Virus record (IMG/VR): IMGVR_UViG_3300045284_000397
Coordinates: 1 to 56,511 of that record
Direction: 5' to 3' (one strand)
Source of the DNA: a virus
Length of the DNA stretch: 56,511 bases
Shown piece after piece: positions 14,869 to 24,475 of the stretch; positions within the stretch are counted from its first letter, which is position 1, and each line of letters opens with the position of its first letter. The notes beneath the pieces are model-generated. The model searched no databases. It was given only the letters and a program-made list of their open reading frames with translations, and had not been told where the DNA came from. The position numbers and the translations under genes were made by a program.

Positions 14869-17800
14869 ATGGCATCCCGCCTCAATTCCATTCTGCCCGA
14901 TCTGAAAGCGGACGGCTATAAGCGCCGCGTCTATCTGGGCGTGTTCACGCCTGCCGTTGTCCTTCAGGCAACCGTTTCGACGACGCCTGTCGATGGCGCG
15001 CTCAACCTCGCCATCAGCGTCGTCTCCGGCAGCGCGGCGGACGTTTTCAACGGCTTCATGGTGCGCGTCTTCACGGCGGGCGGGTCGCTCAAAGGAACGA
15101 CCAACGTCCGCGCCTATGGCACGATCAGCAGCGCCAATCTGCCCATTCACGAACTGGGCTACGCGGATATTCCCATTGTTGCTACCGATGTGGTCAAGGT
15201 CTACAACATCGGCTATCTGGGCGACAAGCTGCCCGCCGCTGACCAGACGTTCGCGCCGGATTACCTGCCCTATGTCAATCAGGGCAGTGTGATTATTCCG
15301 CGCGTGTGCTCCGGCGGACATTTCCTCGGCTTTGTCGATCACATCGGCACGACGACGCAGACCGCGTATGCGACGATCCCGATGCCCGGCGTGAGCAGCG
15401 CCGAAGACCCCGACAGCGGCGGAGGATTAACGCATCTGTGGGTCATCATGACGAGTGGCACGGTCACGTTCGCGCCCGGAAGCGCCAGCAGCGACGCCAA
15501 TCCAACATTCCGCTGTACGGCGGGCTACGGCTTTGTCCGCCACAACGTGACGGACAACGGCAACAGCGCCCTCTGGCAGCAGTTCGTCTCGATGCAGGTC
15601 TATGACCTCAGCGCCAATCTACCCTATCGCATCCTCGACGCCTCCCTGAATGGCACGGAAGCGGGCGGCTGGAACGCCGACAGCGTGGAAGTCTACAACA
15701 ATGCCACGCTCTCAGCGCTGCCCGACGGTTCTCTCTGCGGACTCTTTTCATGGGAAACCATCAACGGAGTGACGATCAGCTACGGCAACGTCTACAGCGG
15801 GCGTTCGCAAATCAAACTGATCGGCTACCTCTACCGCGACGAGCAGAACTTGCAGTCGAGCATCCGCCGCCTGCGTTTCAGCATTCGCGGCGTGCTGGCG
15901 CAACTGGCGAGTTTGCCGGGCTTCAGCAAAGTCTTCATACGCGGCGCATCGGACTGGACGGATTTGGACGGTCTCACCGTGCGCCTCGTCATGTGGCAAA
16001 TTCTGAGCCGCTACAGTTTCTTCACCGAACTGTTCGACTTCGTGATCGACGCGAGTATTCTCAACAAGCTCTATCCCGCCTATTATCTGCAAACCAAATC
16101 GGCGCTCGAACAGCTGCGCGAAGTCGCCGACGGCATTGACGCGCGCATCACCAACACGCGCACTGGCGAACTGCTCGTCCACACGCGCCCCGAACTCGTG
16201 CCGCTGGGCAGTCGCAGCGGGATCACGACGACGCTCACGCTGGCAACCTGGATGTGGCGCGCGGCGACGCTCAATCGGGATCACTGGAAAACCGTCGAAC
16301 TCTACGAGGCGCGCGGTTTCACCGCATCGGCGACGACGCCCGCGCCGATCCTCTCGCGCTTTCCCGGTTTGACGCCGGGACGCGGCGCGCAAATGCCGAT
16401 TGTCGAGCGGCAGATTTGCGATAGTCAGGCGGACTTAAACGCGCGCTGTGGGCGGCGCGCCGCCCGGATAGACGGTTCGTTCTTCGATGCAAACGGGGTT
16501 TATGCCCGCGCCGTCGAATGGAGCGGCGATCTCGTCAACGCGCTCGATGTGTTCGACTTCTACCCGGAATACTGTGCTACGTCGTTCGACGCGACGAGCA
16601 ATCTGCGCGCGATTGACCTGAGCGCTTATCTGTATTACCTGAGCAGCATCGACGTGACCTATCACGCGGGCGGGACTGCCGACGTTCACCCTTCCTTTCT
16701 CATGGCGACGAACGCGCCCTCCGGCGCGACCTACGTGCCGCCCACCGTCGAAAGCACACCACTGCCGCCCGTCGCCTTCCCCCCGCCGCCCAATACGCTG
16801 CCCGGCTGGAACGGGGCGCTCAAACAGGGCATCGGCAAGATTGCCGCCGTGACGAGCGGGAACTATCTGGTGCGCACGACCGACTTCAGCACGCCCTCGG
16901 CGGCGGGGGGTCCAACTTGGCAGTCTATCGACCTGACACAAGCGCCCTACAGCCTGGTAGGATCCACACTGGACTGGGTGCCAGACGCCTTCAGTCCGAA
17001 GTATCTCGGCACGGGTACGGCGGTCAACGGCTGGATACTGACGACCACGCGCATCTACCGGATCACCGACATCTTCGGTACGGTCGGTTTAACGTCGCAG
17101 CACTCATTTAGCGCCTGTGACGGGGGTGAAATCCAGACCGAGCGCGCGACACAGAACAACGTTATCGCTCATGTCCTGCGCAGCGGCGTTTCGACAGTCT
17201 ACTATACGACGAATGGCTCAACCTGGGCAAGCGCCAGCGGCGTCCCCGTCGCCAGCGGCAATACGCTCAGCGAGCCGGGCTTATTCATGTCGCCGCATGG
17301 CGGGCTGGCACGAACCCTCTTCTATGCCAGCGCCAACGTCTCGGCGGGTTATACCTCGACCGATGGTTCGGCATGGTCGAGCGCCGCGTCGCCGAATTTC
17401 GCGCTCGGCAACAATCTCGGCGTCTGGCTGACAGAAGCCTTCCAGATACAGGGGACATATTACGCCTACCAAGCCGCCAGCGGTGGATTGATCAGGATTA
17501 CGGGCGCGGCTCAGACGGATGTTTCGCCGACCTACAGCGCGACGCCCTATCCGGCGAACGGCGGCGGCATACGCGGGATGCGGATTGATGATAATCATGC
17601 CAATTTCGCGGCGTGTCTGGCGCGCACGCTGACGACCAACACCGACACGGGCTTGTGGCTGGCGTATAACGGGATCACGTCCCCGTCCTCGTGGACAAAC
17701 GTCATTGCGCCGAGCAATAGTAACTACGGAGTGCTCGCCAATCTGTCGATTGTTTATCCGGCGCTCTATGCCTACGGCAATGCCCATATCGAATATATGA

Positions 17801-17880
17801 CGCTGAACGGATTTACGCGCGATGACCGGAGTGGCAATCTGGGCGCGGTCGGTGGGTTGATTAATTTGTGCGGGAGTTGA
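14869..17880 (+). CDS. Large tail-tip protein (Tal/hub-like with C-terminal propeller-like region)
   Basis: A 1003-aa protein. The N-terminal two thirds (to about 640) is mixed alpha/beta. It includes a segment at about 370-470 (LREVADGIDARITNTRTGEL) that resembles tail-hub/Tal proteins, and a Pro-rich hinge around 640-660 (PLPPVAFPPPPNTLPGW). The C-terminal 340 residues carry repeated aromatic-turn motifs such as YYTTNGSTWASAS and TSTDGSAWSSAAS, the pattern of sialidase-type beta-propeller blades. It probably forms the tip that contacts the host, the C-terminus binding a surface polymer. The start is preceded by GGAG at a short spacing. Confidence 0.65.
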   Translation: MASRLNSILPDLKADGYKRRVYLGVFTPAVVLQATVSTTPVDGALNLAISVVSGSAADVFNGFMVRVFTAGGSLKGTTNVRAYGTISSANLPIHELGYADIPIVATDVVKVYNIGYLGDKLPAADQTFAPDYLPYVNQGSVIIPRVCSGGHFLGFVDHIGTTTQTAYATIPMPGVSSAEDPDSGGGLTHLWVIMTSGTVTFAPGSASSDANPTFRCTAGYGFVRHNVTDNGNSALWQQFVSMQVYDLSANLPYRILDASLNGTEAGGWNADSVEVYNNATLSALPDGSLCGLFSWETINGVTISYGNVYSGRSQIKLIGYLYRDEQNLQSSIRRLRFSIRGVLAQLASLPGFSKVFIRGASDWTDLDGLTVRLVMWQILSRYSFFTELFDFVIDASILNKLYPAYYLQTKSALEQLREVADGIDARITNTRTGELLVHTRPELVPLGSRSGITTTLTLATWMWRAATLNRDHWKTVELYEARGFTASATTPAPILSRFPGLTPGRGAQMPIVERQICDSQADLNARCGRRAARIDGSFFDANGVYARAVEWSGDLVNALDVFDFYPEYCATSFDATSNLRAIDLSAYLYYLSSIDVTYHAGGTADVHPSFLMATNAPSGATYVPPTVESTPLPPVAFPPPPNTLPGWNGALKQGIGKIAAVTSGNYLVRTTDFSTPSAAGGPTWQSIDLTQAPYSLVGSTLDWVPDAFSPKYLGTGTAVNGWILTTTRIYRITDIFGTVGLTSQHSFSACDGGEIQTERATQNNVIAHVLRSGVSTVYYTTNGSTWASASGVPVASGNTLSEPGLFMSPHGGLARTLFYASANVSAGYTSTDGSAWSSAASPNFALGNNLGVWLTEAFQIQGTYYAYQAASGGLIRITGAAQTDVSPTYSATPYPANGGGIRGMRIDDNHANFAACLARTLTTNTDTGLWLAYNGITSPSSWTNVIAPSNSNYGVLANLSIVYPALYAYGNAHIEYMTLNGFTRDDRSGNLGAVGGLINLCGS

Positions 17881-17882
17881 CG

Positions 17883-18956
17883 TTGACCCAGCATCCGCTC
17901 AACAAGACGGTCATCGAAGCGCTGCGCGCTAACCGCGCCGAGTACAAGAAGCGCGACACGGCGATCACCGGCTTCTTCAACGCCGACGGGACGATCAACT
18001 ATAACCCGATTGCAGGATTAGACCCGGGTTATATCTGGCTGCATTACGAGGATGCGCGCTCGGCATTTCGCGCCATCGTTGGCGACGGGATGCACGCCTA
18101 TACCGGAAGCGCGGGCGTGCGCGTGCGCACCGGTTTCAACGATGTGGGGGAAATTGTCGCACTGGGGGCGGTCGCCGACAGCGTGAACGCGCCCATCATC
18201 GACCAGTTGCAGCAAGCCGACAAAAGTAACATTTACCTGGAAAGCAGTCATTTCAAGCCCGGCTTGCTGCGCCCCTGGGTCGAAGGCGGCTACGGGCTGA
18301 TGGTCTACGTTGAACCCCTGACGCACGCGGGTGTTGTCATCGGCGACGTGGCGCTGGACGTGAGCGCTTACGTTCCCGCAACGAGCGGCTACAGCGGACT
18401 GGTGGTGGTTTATTACGACGTATCCGCGGCGGCGCTCGGCGCGGTCGCCGGGACGACCAGTGCGCTTCCGGCGAGCAGCTACAGCCTGACCGACGTGGTA
18501 GCGATTGCGCTGGGCGACACGGATCGCATCCGGCTCGGCGCGCTGCTGCTGACCAACGGGCAGACGACGATTGCCAGCTTCCTGACCAGCGACGGCAGTC
18601 CGGCGTTCTTCGAAGGGCGCGACTGGCTGACGCTGGAAGGGGGTGGCGGCGGCGGGGGCGGCATCAACGTCACCGTGCGCGTCGTCACGGCGGCGGGCGC
18701 GATTACCGTCACCAACGCCGATTACGTGGTGGTCGTGAATAAGACCGTCGGGGCGGCAACGACAGTCAATCTGCCCGGCAGTCCAACGATGGGGGACTGT
18801 TACGTGATAAAAGATTCTAAAGGCGACGCCGCGACCAATAACATCACGCTCACACCTGCCGCCGGGACGATAGATGGCGCAGGGACGTATGTGATGAGTG
18901 TCAACCGCGAGAGTATTTCAATTGTGTATACAGGCTCGGAATGGGCAATTGTCTAA
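17883..18956 (+). CDS. Tail fibre protein with C-terminal cap domain
   Basis: About 357 aa. TTG 17883, with GGGAG 7 bases upstream, is preferred; TTG 17877 and GTG 17868 in the same frame are alternatives. After a mixed N-terminal region of about 250 residues comes a poly-Gly hinge (GGGGGGGG), then a compact C-terminal domain of about 100 residues (VNKTVGAATTVNLPGSPTMG, YVIKDSKGDAATNNITLTPA) that recurs at the ends of many phage fibres and spikes. A partial second copy of this domain's last 23 residues follows directly after the stop. Confidence 0.72.
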   Translation: MTQHPLNKTVIEALRANRAEYKKRDTAITGFFNADGTINYNPIAGLDPGYIWLHYEDARSAFRAIVGDGMHAYTGSAGVRVRTGFNDVGEIVALGAVADSVNAPIIDQLQQADKSNIYLESSHFKPGLLRPWVEGGYGLMVYVEPLTHAGVVIGDVALDVSAYVPATSGYSGLVVVYYDVSAAALGAVAGTTSALPASSYSLTDVVAIALGDTDRIRLGALLLTNGQTTIASFLTSDGSPAFFEGRDWLTLEGGGGGGGGINVTVRVVTAAGAITVTNADYVVVVNKTVGAATTVNLPGSPTMGDCYVIKDSKGDAATNNITLTPAAGTIDGAGTYVMSVNRESISIVYTGSEWAIV

Positions 18957-18957
18957 T

Positions 18958-19029
18958 TTCGTTATGAACCACAATTACGAGAGCATCAGCCTCGTAGCGA
19001 TCAGTAGTTCGGCGTGGAACATCGTTTAA
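18958..19029 (+). pseudogene. Orphan remnant of a fibre C-terminal tip
   Basis: The frame from 18958 reads FVMNHNYESISLVAISSSAW then NIV and a stop. The preceding fibre ends with YVMSVNRESISIVYTGSEWA then IV. The match extends through 23 residues, so this is the last strand of a second, related fibre end left behind by recombination. An in-frame ATG at 18964 would give 21 aa, but there is no convincing ribosome site. Confidence 0.65.
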
Positions 19030-19038
19030 GGAGGGGCT

Positions 19039-19344
19039 ATGCCCGATCAGATCGTCAACGTTCCCAGTAGCGGAACAACACCCGTCGCGCCGATTGACGT
19101 GGCGCAGATTACGCGCGCGGATCAAACGCTCGCCGACCGTCAGCGCGTGGTGATCGCTGACCCGACGACCGCCGACGGTTCTGCCAAAGTAGACGGACAA
19201 CTCGGCTTACAAGTCGATTTGAACCGCGAAATTTACGCCCTGCTGCTCGAACAGACCAAGCTCCTGCGTGCCATGTGGCTGATGGCGACGATGTACACCG
19301 GAATCAAAGTCGATCCTGATACGTTTCCCACAGAAAGAGGTTAG
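19039..19344 (+). CDS. Small virion-associated protein, unknown function
   Basis: A 101-aa protein with an excellent AAGGAGG before the ATG. The N-terminal half is Thr/Pro/Val-rich; the C-terminal half has a helix (REIYALLLEQTKLLRAMWLM) that may mediate oligomerisation. It lies between fibre genes. No family is firmly recognised. Confidence 0.6.
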   Translation: MPDQIVNVPSSGTTPVAPIDVAQITRADQTLADRQRVVIADPTTADGSAKVDGQLGLQVDLNREIYALLLEQTKLLRAMWLMATMYTGIKVDPDTFPTERG

Positions 19345-19347
19345 ATC

Positions 19348-20103
19348 ATGCCCGTCGATTTTAACGTCAGCGCTCGTATTCGCCGGATGCTCCCCGCGCC
19401 TCAAGCGGAAAGCTCCTATGATGTCCTGCGCGCCGCCCGCTACAATGAACTCTTTGTCAACCCGCTCGTCGTCTCGCGCCATGTCCTCTCGGACGAAGGC
19501 TCGTATTTCGTAGCGACCAACCCGACGCCCGGCACAGCGCTGCTGCAAGTGCTGACGACGGGCTTTCTGGATACGACGCCCGCGCTCTACATGCACAACG
19601 GCGACAGCCCCTCGAACGCCGCCGCTAAGCGCGTCTATCTGGACTACATCAAGTTCATTGTCACGACTGTCCCGGCTTCGACCACGCAGAGCAATTATAC
19701 GCTGGTGCTCGATAACGTCGCGCGGACGCTCTCGACCGACAACACCTCCAAGTTGACGCCCAAGAATACCAATATGGATAGCTCGTCGGCGTCGGTTGTC
19801 GATGTGCTCGCCGCACAGAACAGCGCGACGGCTTCGGTGATCGCCGCGTCTTCGCAGAGCAAACGTATCGTCGCACGCGGCGCGCTCGGCGGTATCCCGA
19901 TCCTGGGCGATGAACTGGTCATCCAGTTCGGCAGTAACGACGTGGGCAGTTACGGCGCAACCGCCGTCGCCAGCCGCAAGGTCTCCGCCGCCGCGCCCGT
20001 GATTTTGGGCCCCAACCATTCGCTCGTGCTGCATCAGTGGTGGGTGGGTAATGCGGCGACGGCGGGACAGTATGAAATCGAGTTGGGATGGTGGGAACGG
20101 TAG
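19348..20103 (+). CDS. Tail structural protein, unknown
   Basis: A 251-aa beta-rich protein with AGAGG upstream. A segment near residue 85-150 (AAKRVYLDYIKFIVTTVPAS) and Gly/Ala-rich strands to the end resemble phage fibre or receptor-binding accessory proteins. It is embedded in the fibre cluster and ends four bases before the next start. Function unassigned. Confidence 0.6.
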   Translation: MPVDFNVSARIRRMLPAPQAESSYDVLRAARYNELFVNPLVVSRHVLSDEGSYFVATNPTPGTALLQVLTTGFLDTTPALYMHNGDSPSNAAAKRVYLDYIKFIVTTVPASTTQSNYTLVLDNVARTLSTDNTSKLTPKNTNMDSSSASVVDVLAAQNSATASVIAASSQSKRIVARGALGGIPILGDELVIQFGSNDVGSYGATAVASRKVSAAAPVILGPNHSLVLHQWWVGNAATAGQYEIELGWWER

Positions 20104-20106
20104 TTC

Positions 20107-20313
20107 GTGTCGCTCCTGCTGCTGTTCAATTGCCCGCTCCTCTCCCAGACACCCACGCTCGCGCTCAGTTTCTTCGCTTCCGCCGCGCCTGCTCCGGTGA
20201 TGTTCGTTATGGGAGCGCCGGACACGCCCGCTGTACGAGCGCCTTTGCCGCCTGAACCGCCAGATGTGATTCATATCGGCACGACCAGTTCAAAGCGAGT
20301 ACCCATTTTATGA
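20107..20313 (+). CDS. Small hydrophobic Pro-rich protein
   Basis: A 68-aa protein with a GTG start. It starts MSLLLLFNCPLL, then has Ala/Pro-rich sequence ending in PPEPPDVIHIGTT. Small proteins with this MSLLLLF-type start are frequent between phage tail genes, function unknown. Its stop overlaps the next fibre start (ATGA). No ribosome site is obvious. Confidence 0.45.
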   Translation: MSLLLLFNCPLLSQTPTLALSFFASAAPAPVMFVMGAPDTPAVRAPLPPEPPDVIHIGTTSSKRVPIL

Positions 20314-21368
20314 CTTATATTCCCGGCAGCGGCACAGCCTCACCGCTCACGACCAAAGGCGATTTGTACGGCTACAGCACGGTTGACGCGCGCATCCCGG
20401 TCGGGACGAATGGACAGTATCTCGGCGCGGACAGCACGAACGCGCTCGGCGTGAGTTACCAGACCATTCCGACCGTTGGCGGCGTGGCAACGGTGCTCAA
20501 TGTCAACACGACGCAGGTCGGCAACGTCGGCGGCGGCACGGACGATCTGATTACCTTCAGCGTTCCCGGCGGCACGCTGGCGAATAACGGTGAATATCTG
20601 CACGGCGTCATGGCGGGCAGCTTTGCCGGAAACATCAACAGCAAAACGCTGACCGCCGTCTTCGGCTCAACCACCTTCTTCACCAGCGGCGCGCTCTCGG
20701 TCGTCTCGGCGGCGGACTGGTCGCTCGAATTCTGGATTTACCGCATCACGGCGACGACGCAACTGATCATCGCTATGTACACCAGTAGCTTTGGCACGCT
20801 CTCAGGCGATGCGATTGTCACCGCAGCATCCGAGACGCTTTCAGGCGCGCTGACGCTCAAATGCACAGGGGCGGGCACGAGCAACAATGACATTGTGCAG
20901 AAGGTGTTGAGCGTTGAGAAGTGGGTATTCGCTTCAAGCGCCAATAACAGTCTGCCCAAGATTGCGGTGCTGCAATCGGCGACCATGACCATCACGGCGG
21001 GCGGCGGCACGAAGCAGATTTCCGGCGTCACTAATCAATATATCGGCATTACCCGCCCATCGACACACGCGAACGGCGACGCTTTCAGCCTGGCGTTCTT
21101 CATCCGGGACGGAACGTACACCTTTCACGCGCTCTACTACAAATCAAGCGATGCGCCCAAGGTGGATATTTCAGTCGATGGCGTGTCGATTGTCACGGGC
21201 TTAGACCTTTACAATGGGGTGAACCTCCTCAATGTCGAGAGCACCGCTGGCAGTATCGTCATTAGTCCGACGAGCGACGGGATGCATACACTGCTCGTCA
21301 CAACCAACGGCAAGAATGCCAGCAGCAGCGACTACTATACCAACTTCACGATGTTTTGGTTTGATTAA
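20310..21368 (+). CDS. Tail fibre protein, long cap domain A
   Basis: A 352-aa protein. It starts with the common phage fibre module SPLTTKGDLYGYSTVDARIP, VGTNGQYLGADSTNALGVSY. It then has a beta-jelly-roll-like middle and a C-terminal domain of about 125 residues ([43 protein letters not shown] end). The C-terminal domain is clearly paralogous to the end of the fibre at 21850-23484, at roughly 60% identity by eye. It is likely the host-binding or trimerisation tip. Confidence 0.75.
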   Translation: MTYIPGSGTASPLTTKGDLYGYSTVDARIPVGTNGQYLGADSTNALGVSYQTIPTVGGVATVLNVNTTQVGNVGGGTDDLITFSVPGGTLANNGEYLHGVMAGSFAGNINSKTLTAVFGSTTFFTSGALSVVSAADWSLEFWIYRITATTQLIIAMYTSSFGTLSGDAIVTAASETLSGALTLKCTGAGTSNNDIVQKVLSVEKWVFASSANNSLPKIAVLQSATMTITAGGGTKQISGVTNQYIGITRPSTHANGDAFSLAFFIRDGTYTFHALYYKSSDAPKVDISVDGVSIVTGLDLYNGVNLLNVESTAGSIVISPTSDGMHTLLVTTNGKNASSSDYYTNFTMFWFD

Positions 21369-21494
21369 GGAAAACCATGAGGTCTCCCATGCATCGCATT
21401 CTGCTCGTCTGCTTCGTCTGCCTGCTGCTCGCCCTGCTGACCGAAGGCGTCGCCGCCTGCCGTCAGCCCTTAGCGGCGGCGCAGGGCGCTCAGT
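21369..21494 (+). repeat. 126-bp direct repeat, copy 1 (leader module)
   Basis: Bases 21369-21494 match 23927-24052 with only two mismatches seen (CTC versus TTT in one codon pair). The repeat includes the ribosome site, the start codon and the first 39 or so codons of a membrane/secretion leader ([15 protein letters not shown]). Confidence 0.9.
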
Positions 21495-21853
21495 ACCGCG
21501 CAACCTTCTACCAGTGGGCAAACCCGACGGCTTCGCCGAATTTTCACAACGGCTTTGATTTCGGCGTGCCCCTGAATGAGGCGCAGATCGCCGTCGTGCG
21601 CGCGTGGCGGGATCGCGTGTGGGCGTGGGCGTTGGACGCCGTACGCACCTATGACATCGTGATTGAGACGGGGCAGGGACGGCGCTACTACCTGATCGCC
21701 GTCAGCCCCACTCAGCCGATTTACGCCTACGTCTTCGCCTTCACGCCGGAGAGCCTTGTGCCGGGCGGCGTACCCTATGGCGCGCATCCCAACGCCGTTT
21801 ATCGCGTGCCGCTGGATGATGTGCGGGCGCTGGCGAATGGGAGCAGCCATTGA
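21377..21853 (+). CDS. Secreted or membrane-anchored protein with signal-like leader
   Basis: A 158-aa protein with AAGGA before the ATG. The N-terminus [20 protein letters not shown] followed by [11 protein letters not shown] looks like a signal peptide or signal anchor, with a possible cleavage or lipobox-like AAC. The mature part is aromatic-rich ([33 protein letters not shown]). A secreted protein in a fibre cluster might act in the host envelope, for example in superinfection exclusion or lysis timing; that is inference. Its first 39 codons are duplicated at 23935. Confidence 0.65.
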   Translation: MRSPMHRILLVCFVCLLLALLTEGVAACRQPLAAAQGAQYRATFYQWANPTASPNFHNGFDFGVPLNEAQIAVVRAWRDRVWAWALDAVRTYDIVIETGQGRRYYLIAVSPTQPIYAYVFAFTPESLVPGGVPYGAHPNAVYRVPLDDVRALANGSSH

Positions 21854-23484
21854 ACTCACTCATCTCAGTCGCACGGGCGCGCGGCGGGGGCGGCGGCGTG
21901 ACAACCGTCACGGCTTCCGCGCCGCTGGCGTCGAGCGGCGGCGCGACGCCCAACATCAGCATCAATCTCTCGACGGGCAGCGGTAGTGTTGTTCTCGCCA
22001 CGTCGCCGACGATTGTCACGCCGACGATTGCCAGTTTCGTCAACGCGACGCACAGCCATGCCAACGCAGCGGGCGGCGGGACGCTCAACGCCTCGGCAAT
22101 CGCGGCGGGGACACTGGCATTGGCGCGCGGCGGCACGAATGCCGACCTGAGCGGGACGGGCGCGGCGAGTTCCTTTCTGAAACAGTCCTCACTCGGTGCG
22201 GCGATCAGCGTGGGCACGATTGCCAGCGCCGACATTACGACGGCTCTACTGACGCCCCCCCCGATTGGCGCGTCCTCGCAGAATACAGGCGCGTTTACGA
22301 CCCTCGCCGCGACCAGCATCTCTCTCTTTGGTTCAGGCGGCGCGGGTCAGTTCGTCAAGCAATCATCGCTGAGTGGCAATTTCAGCACAGCCGTAATTGT
22401 CGCCAGTGATTTATCCGCCGCCGCCGCCGATGGTTTTCTGGTTGATACGTTCATCTTCAAACACAACCCATCGTTGGTTTTCCAGACACCGGGGGCAGAT
22501 ACCGACTTCTGGATCGGCGTCCAGGACGATAGCGGCGGCACAGACAATGACGCCTTCCAGATCGGTAAGACACTCACACCCGGAACAACGCCTTTCCTGA
22601 CGATCACTTATCAGGGGAAAATCGGCACAGGCACAACCCCGGACGCAGGCAGCCGCTTGACGGTCAAGGACGCGGGGTTATCGGGGACAACGGGCGGCGA
22701 ACAGTACATCGCTGCGGTTCACGCTGACGACGACGGGCCCTATCTTGCGGGGTTCTTCAACGATACCGTCAGCTCGACTATCCCGGTCTTTCAGTATTTT
22801 GGCTGGTCAAGCAGCGGCGGCGGTTTCGTCTCTGGCGATTTCGAGATGGGCAATCCGGCGGCAAAGAAAGTCGCCATTTACACGAATGGCGTCAGCAATC
22901 CACGCCTGATTATTGACGGCAGTGGTAACATCACATTTCAAACAGGGACTTTCTTTCCGGCTCAGTATACAACGGGCGGACGCCCGGTTTATGTCAAGGG
23001 TGCAGTGGCTTACGATACAACCCTCGGCAAGCTGATTGTCGGTGGGCTGACTGACTGGGAAGCGGGCGCCATCTATCCCACTACCGCCTTCGTCCCGGCG
23101 TCATTTATGAAAATCACGGCGGGCGGCGGGACACGCACGATTTCTGGCGTCTCCGGTCAGTACCTGGGCGTTGTCCGCCCCTCAACCCACGCCAACGGGG
23201 ACGCTTTTAGCCTCGACTTCTTCATCAAAGCCGGGACGTACACCTTTCACCGCCTGCTCTTCAAAGCCAGCGACAGCGGCAAGGTGGACTGGACGCTGGA
23301 CGGCGCGTCGATTGTCACCGGGGAAGACCATTATAACGGCGTCAACACGTTCGGGGTGGAAAACACGACTGGCAGCATCGTCATTACCGGGGACGGAATG
23401 CATACCTTAGTTGCCACCGTCAATGGGAAAAATGGTAGCAGCAGCAGCTACTACACAAACTATGCTGCTGTATGGTTCGATTAG
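21850..23484 (+). CDS. Long tail fibre protein, cap domain B
   Basis: A 544-aa protein, probably starting at TTG 21850 (GGGAG six bases upstream, overlapping the previous stop). A poly-Gly stretch is followed by repeated Ala/Ser/Thr/Gly fibre modules ([30 protein letters not shown]) typical of elongated fibres. A jelly-roll-like middle (about 190-400) is followed by a C-terminal domain from about residue 417 paralogous to the end of the 20310-21368 fibre. It probably forms the distal host-binding fibre. Confidence 0.75.
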   Translation: MNSLISVARARGGGGGVTTVTASAPLASSGGATPNISINLSTGSGSVVLATSPTIVTPTIASFVNATHSHANAAGGGTLNASAIAAGTLALARGGTNADLSGTGAASSFLKQSSLGAAISVGTIASADITTALLTPPPIGASSQNTGAFTTLAATSISLFGSGGAGQFVKQSSLSGNFSTAVIVASDLSAAAADGFLVDTFIFKHNPSLVFQTPGADTDFWIGVQDDSGGTDNDAFQIGKTLTPGTTPFLTITYQGKIGTGTTPDAGSRLTVKDAGLSGTTGGEQYIAAVHADDDGPYLAGFFNDTVSSTIPVFQYFGWSSSGGGFVSGDFEMGNPAAKKVAIYTNGVSNPRLIIDGSGNITFQTGTFFPAQYTTGGRPVYVKGAVAYDTTLGKLIVGGLTDWEAGAIYPTTAFVPASFMKITAGGGTRTISGVSGQYLGVVRPSTHANGDAFSLDFFIKAGTYTFHRLLFKASDSGKVDWTLDGASIVTGEDHYNGVNTFGVENTTGSIVITGDGMHTLVATVNGKNGSSSSYYTNYAAVWFD

Positions 23485-23495
23485 GGAGCGAGAGA

Positions 23496-23924
23496 ATGCA
23501 GCTAACAGGCTTTGACGCCAACGGCACAGACGGCTCGAACCTGCTGTTGATGGATATTCTGGTCGAAGTGGGCGGGCAATCCAACCGACTTCATATTGCT
23601 GACTTGGATGCGCCGACACGCAGCGCCTTGCAAACGGCGGTCAATACGCAGACGGGCGCGGCGCTCAAAAGTGCTGTCGAGAGCCTGCTTGCGCCGCTCT
23701 TTCCCGCCGAAACCGACTTAAGTGCCGCCAGCGCTTCTCGTGTGGCGGCGGCGCTGACTGCCGCCGACGGGCGTATCGCCACGATTGCTGCTGACCGCGC
23801 GGCGCTGACTGCGGCAACCACGCTGGCTCAGGTCAAGCCGATTGTCGATAGGCAGTTGCAAGCCGAGAGCGTCCTGCTGACCGATCTCGAAATTCTGATT
23901 AAAGCCCTGCGCTGGCTCGTCTAA
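23496..23924 (+). CDS. Tail accessory protein, unknown
   Basis: A 142-aa protein starting at ATG 23496 behind GGGAG. An N-terminal beta region (MQLTGFDANGTDGSNLLLMD) is followed by Ala/Leu-rich helices likely to form a coiled coil. It could be a small fibre-associated or fibre-assembly protein. No family recognised. Confidence 0.55.
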   Translation: MQLTGFDANGTDGSNLLLMDILVEVGGQSNRLHIADLDAPTRSALQTAVNTQTGAALKSAVESLLAPLFPAETDLSAASASRVAAALTAADGRIATIAADRAALTAATTLAQVKPIVDRQLQAESVLLTDLEILIKALRWLV

Positions 23925-23926
23925 GA

Positions 23927-24052
23927 GGAAAACCATGAGGTCTCCCATGCATCGCATTCTGCTCGTCTGCTTCGTCTGCCTGCTGTTTGCCCTGCTGACC
24001 GAAGGCGTCGCCGCCTGCCGTCAGCCCTTAGCGGCGGCGCAGGGCGCTCAGT
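23927..24052 (+). repeat. 126-bp direct repeat, copy 2 (leader module)
   Basis: Second copy of 21369-21494. After base 24052 the two sequences diverge completely, so the duplication brought a ribosome site and leader in front of unrelated sequence. Confidence 0.9.
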
Positions 24053-24159
24053 TCGCGCATCACGCGGGTGCTGGGCGTGCTCTATCCGATTATCCTTCCG
24101 GCGTTCCTGCTGCTCTTGCAGCGCGTAATGAGAACCCATCCGGCTTGACTCTCGCCTAG
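23935..24159 (+). CDS. Chimeric leader peptide fused out of frame to a membrane-protein tail
   Basis: The open frame gives 74 aa: 39 residues identical or nearly so to the leader of 21377-21853, then 35 residues without protein character. In the +1 frame, 24053-24148 encodes RITRVLGVLYPIILPAFLLL then LQRVMRTHPA and a stop, which looks like the C-terminal membrane helix of a real protein. The leader duplication therefore appears to have replaced the front of an older membrane protein gene and lost its frame. Expression may still yield a secreted or membrane peptide. Confidence 0.5.
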   Translation: MRSPMHRILLVCFVCLLFALLTEGVAACRQPLAAAQGAQFAHHAGAGRALSDYPSGVPAALAARNENPSGLTLA

Positions 24160-24190
24160 TTCGTCAACGCAACTTAAAGGAGCTTTTGCC

Positions 24191-24472
24191 ATGAACGAAC
24201 CATCCAACGGGCACATGGTTGCTGACACACAGACGCAGGACGCGCCCAACCGTCACGAGCGGCGGCGAGCGGCAAAGAAAGTGCCGCTCGCCGTGAACGC
24301 CGGAATAAGCGCCGAACCTGCCCAATTCAGTGCTGAGTGGTGGAAGTTGGTCATCGCCAACAATGAGCAATTAGCCGCCGAGAAACTTTCAGAATATAAT
24401 CAATTGCTCGGCGCGGTATCCTTTGCCAGGCAAGCGCTTGAACTGGCGCAGAAACAAGCCGCGCAGGAGTAA
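24191..24472 (+). CDS. Small helical protein, unknown function
   Basis: A 93-aa protein with AAGGAG before the ATG. A polar, basic N-terminus (NRHERRRAAKKVPLAV) is followed by a long C-terminal helix (YNQLLGAVSFARQALELAQK). It could be an assembly or regulatory factor. Unrecognised. Confidence 0.6.
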   Translation: MNEPSNGHMVADTQTQDAPNRHERRRAAKKVPLAVNAGISAEPAQFSAEWWKLVIANNEQLAAEKLSEYNQLLGAVSFARQALELAQKQAAQE

Positions 24473-24475
24473 GCT

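Noticed and set aside
19207-20274. Long minus-strand open frame (355 codons) across tail genes
   Set aside because: Antisense to two well-supported genes with ribosome sites; the product is low-complexity Arg/Glu/His-rich sequence without motifs.
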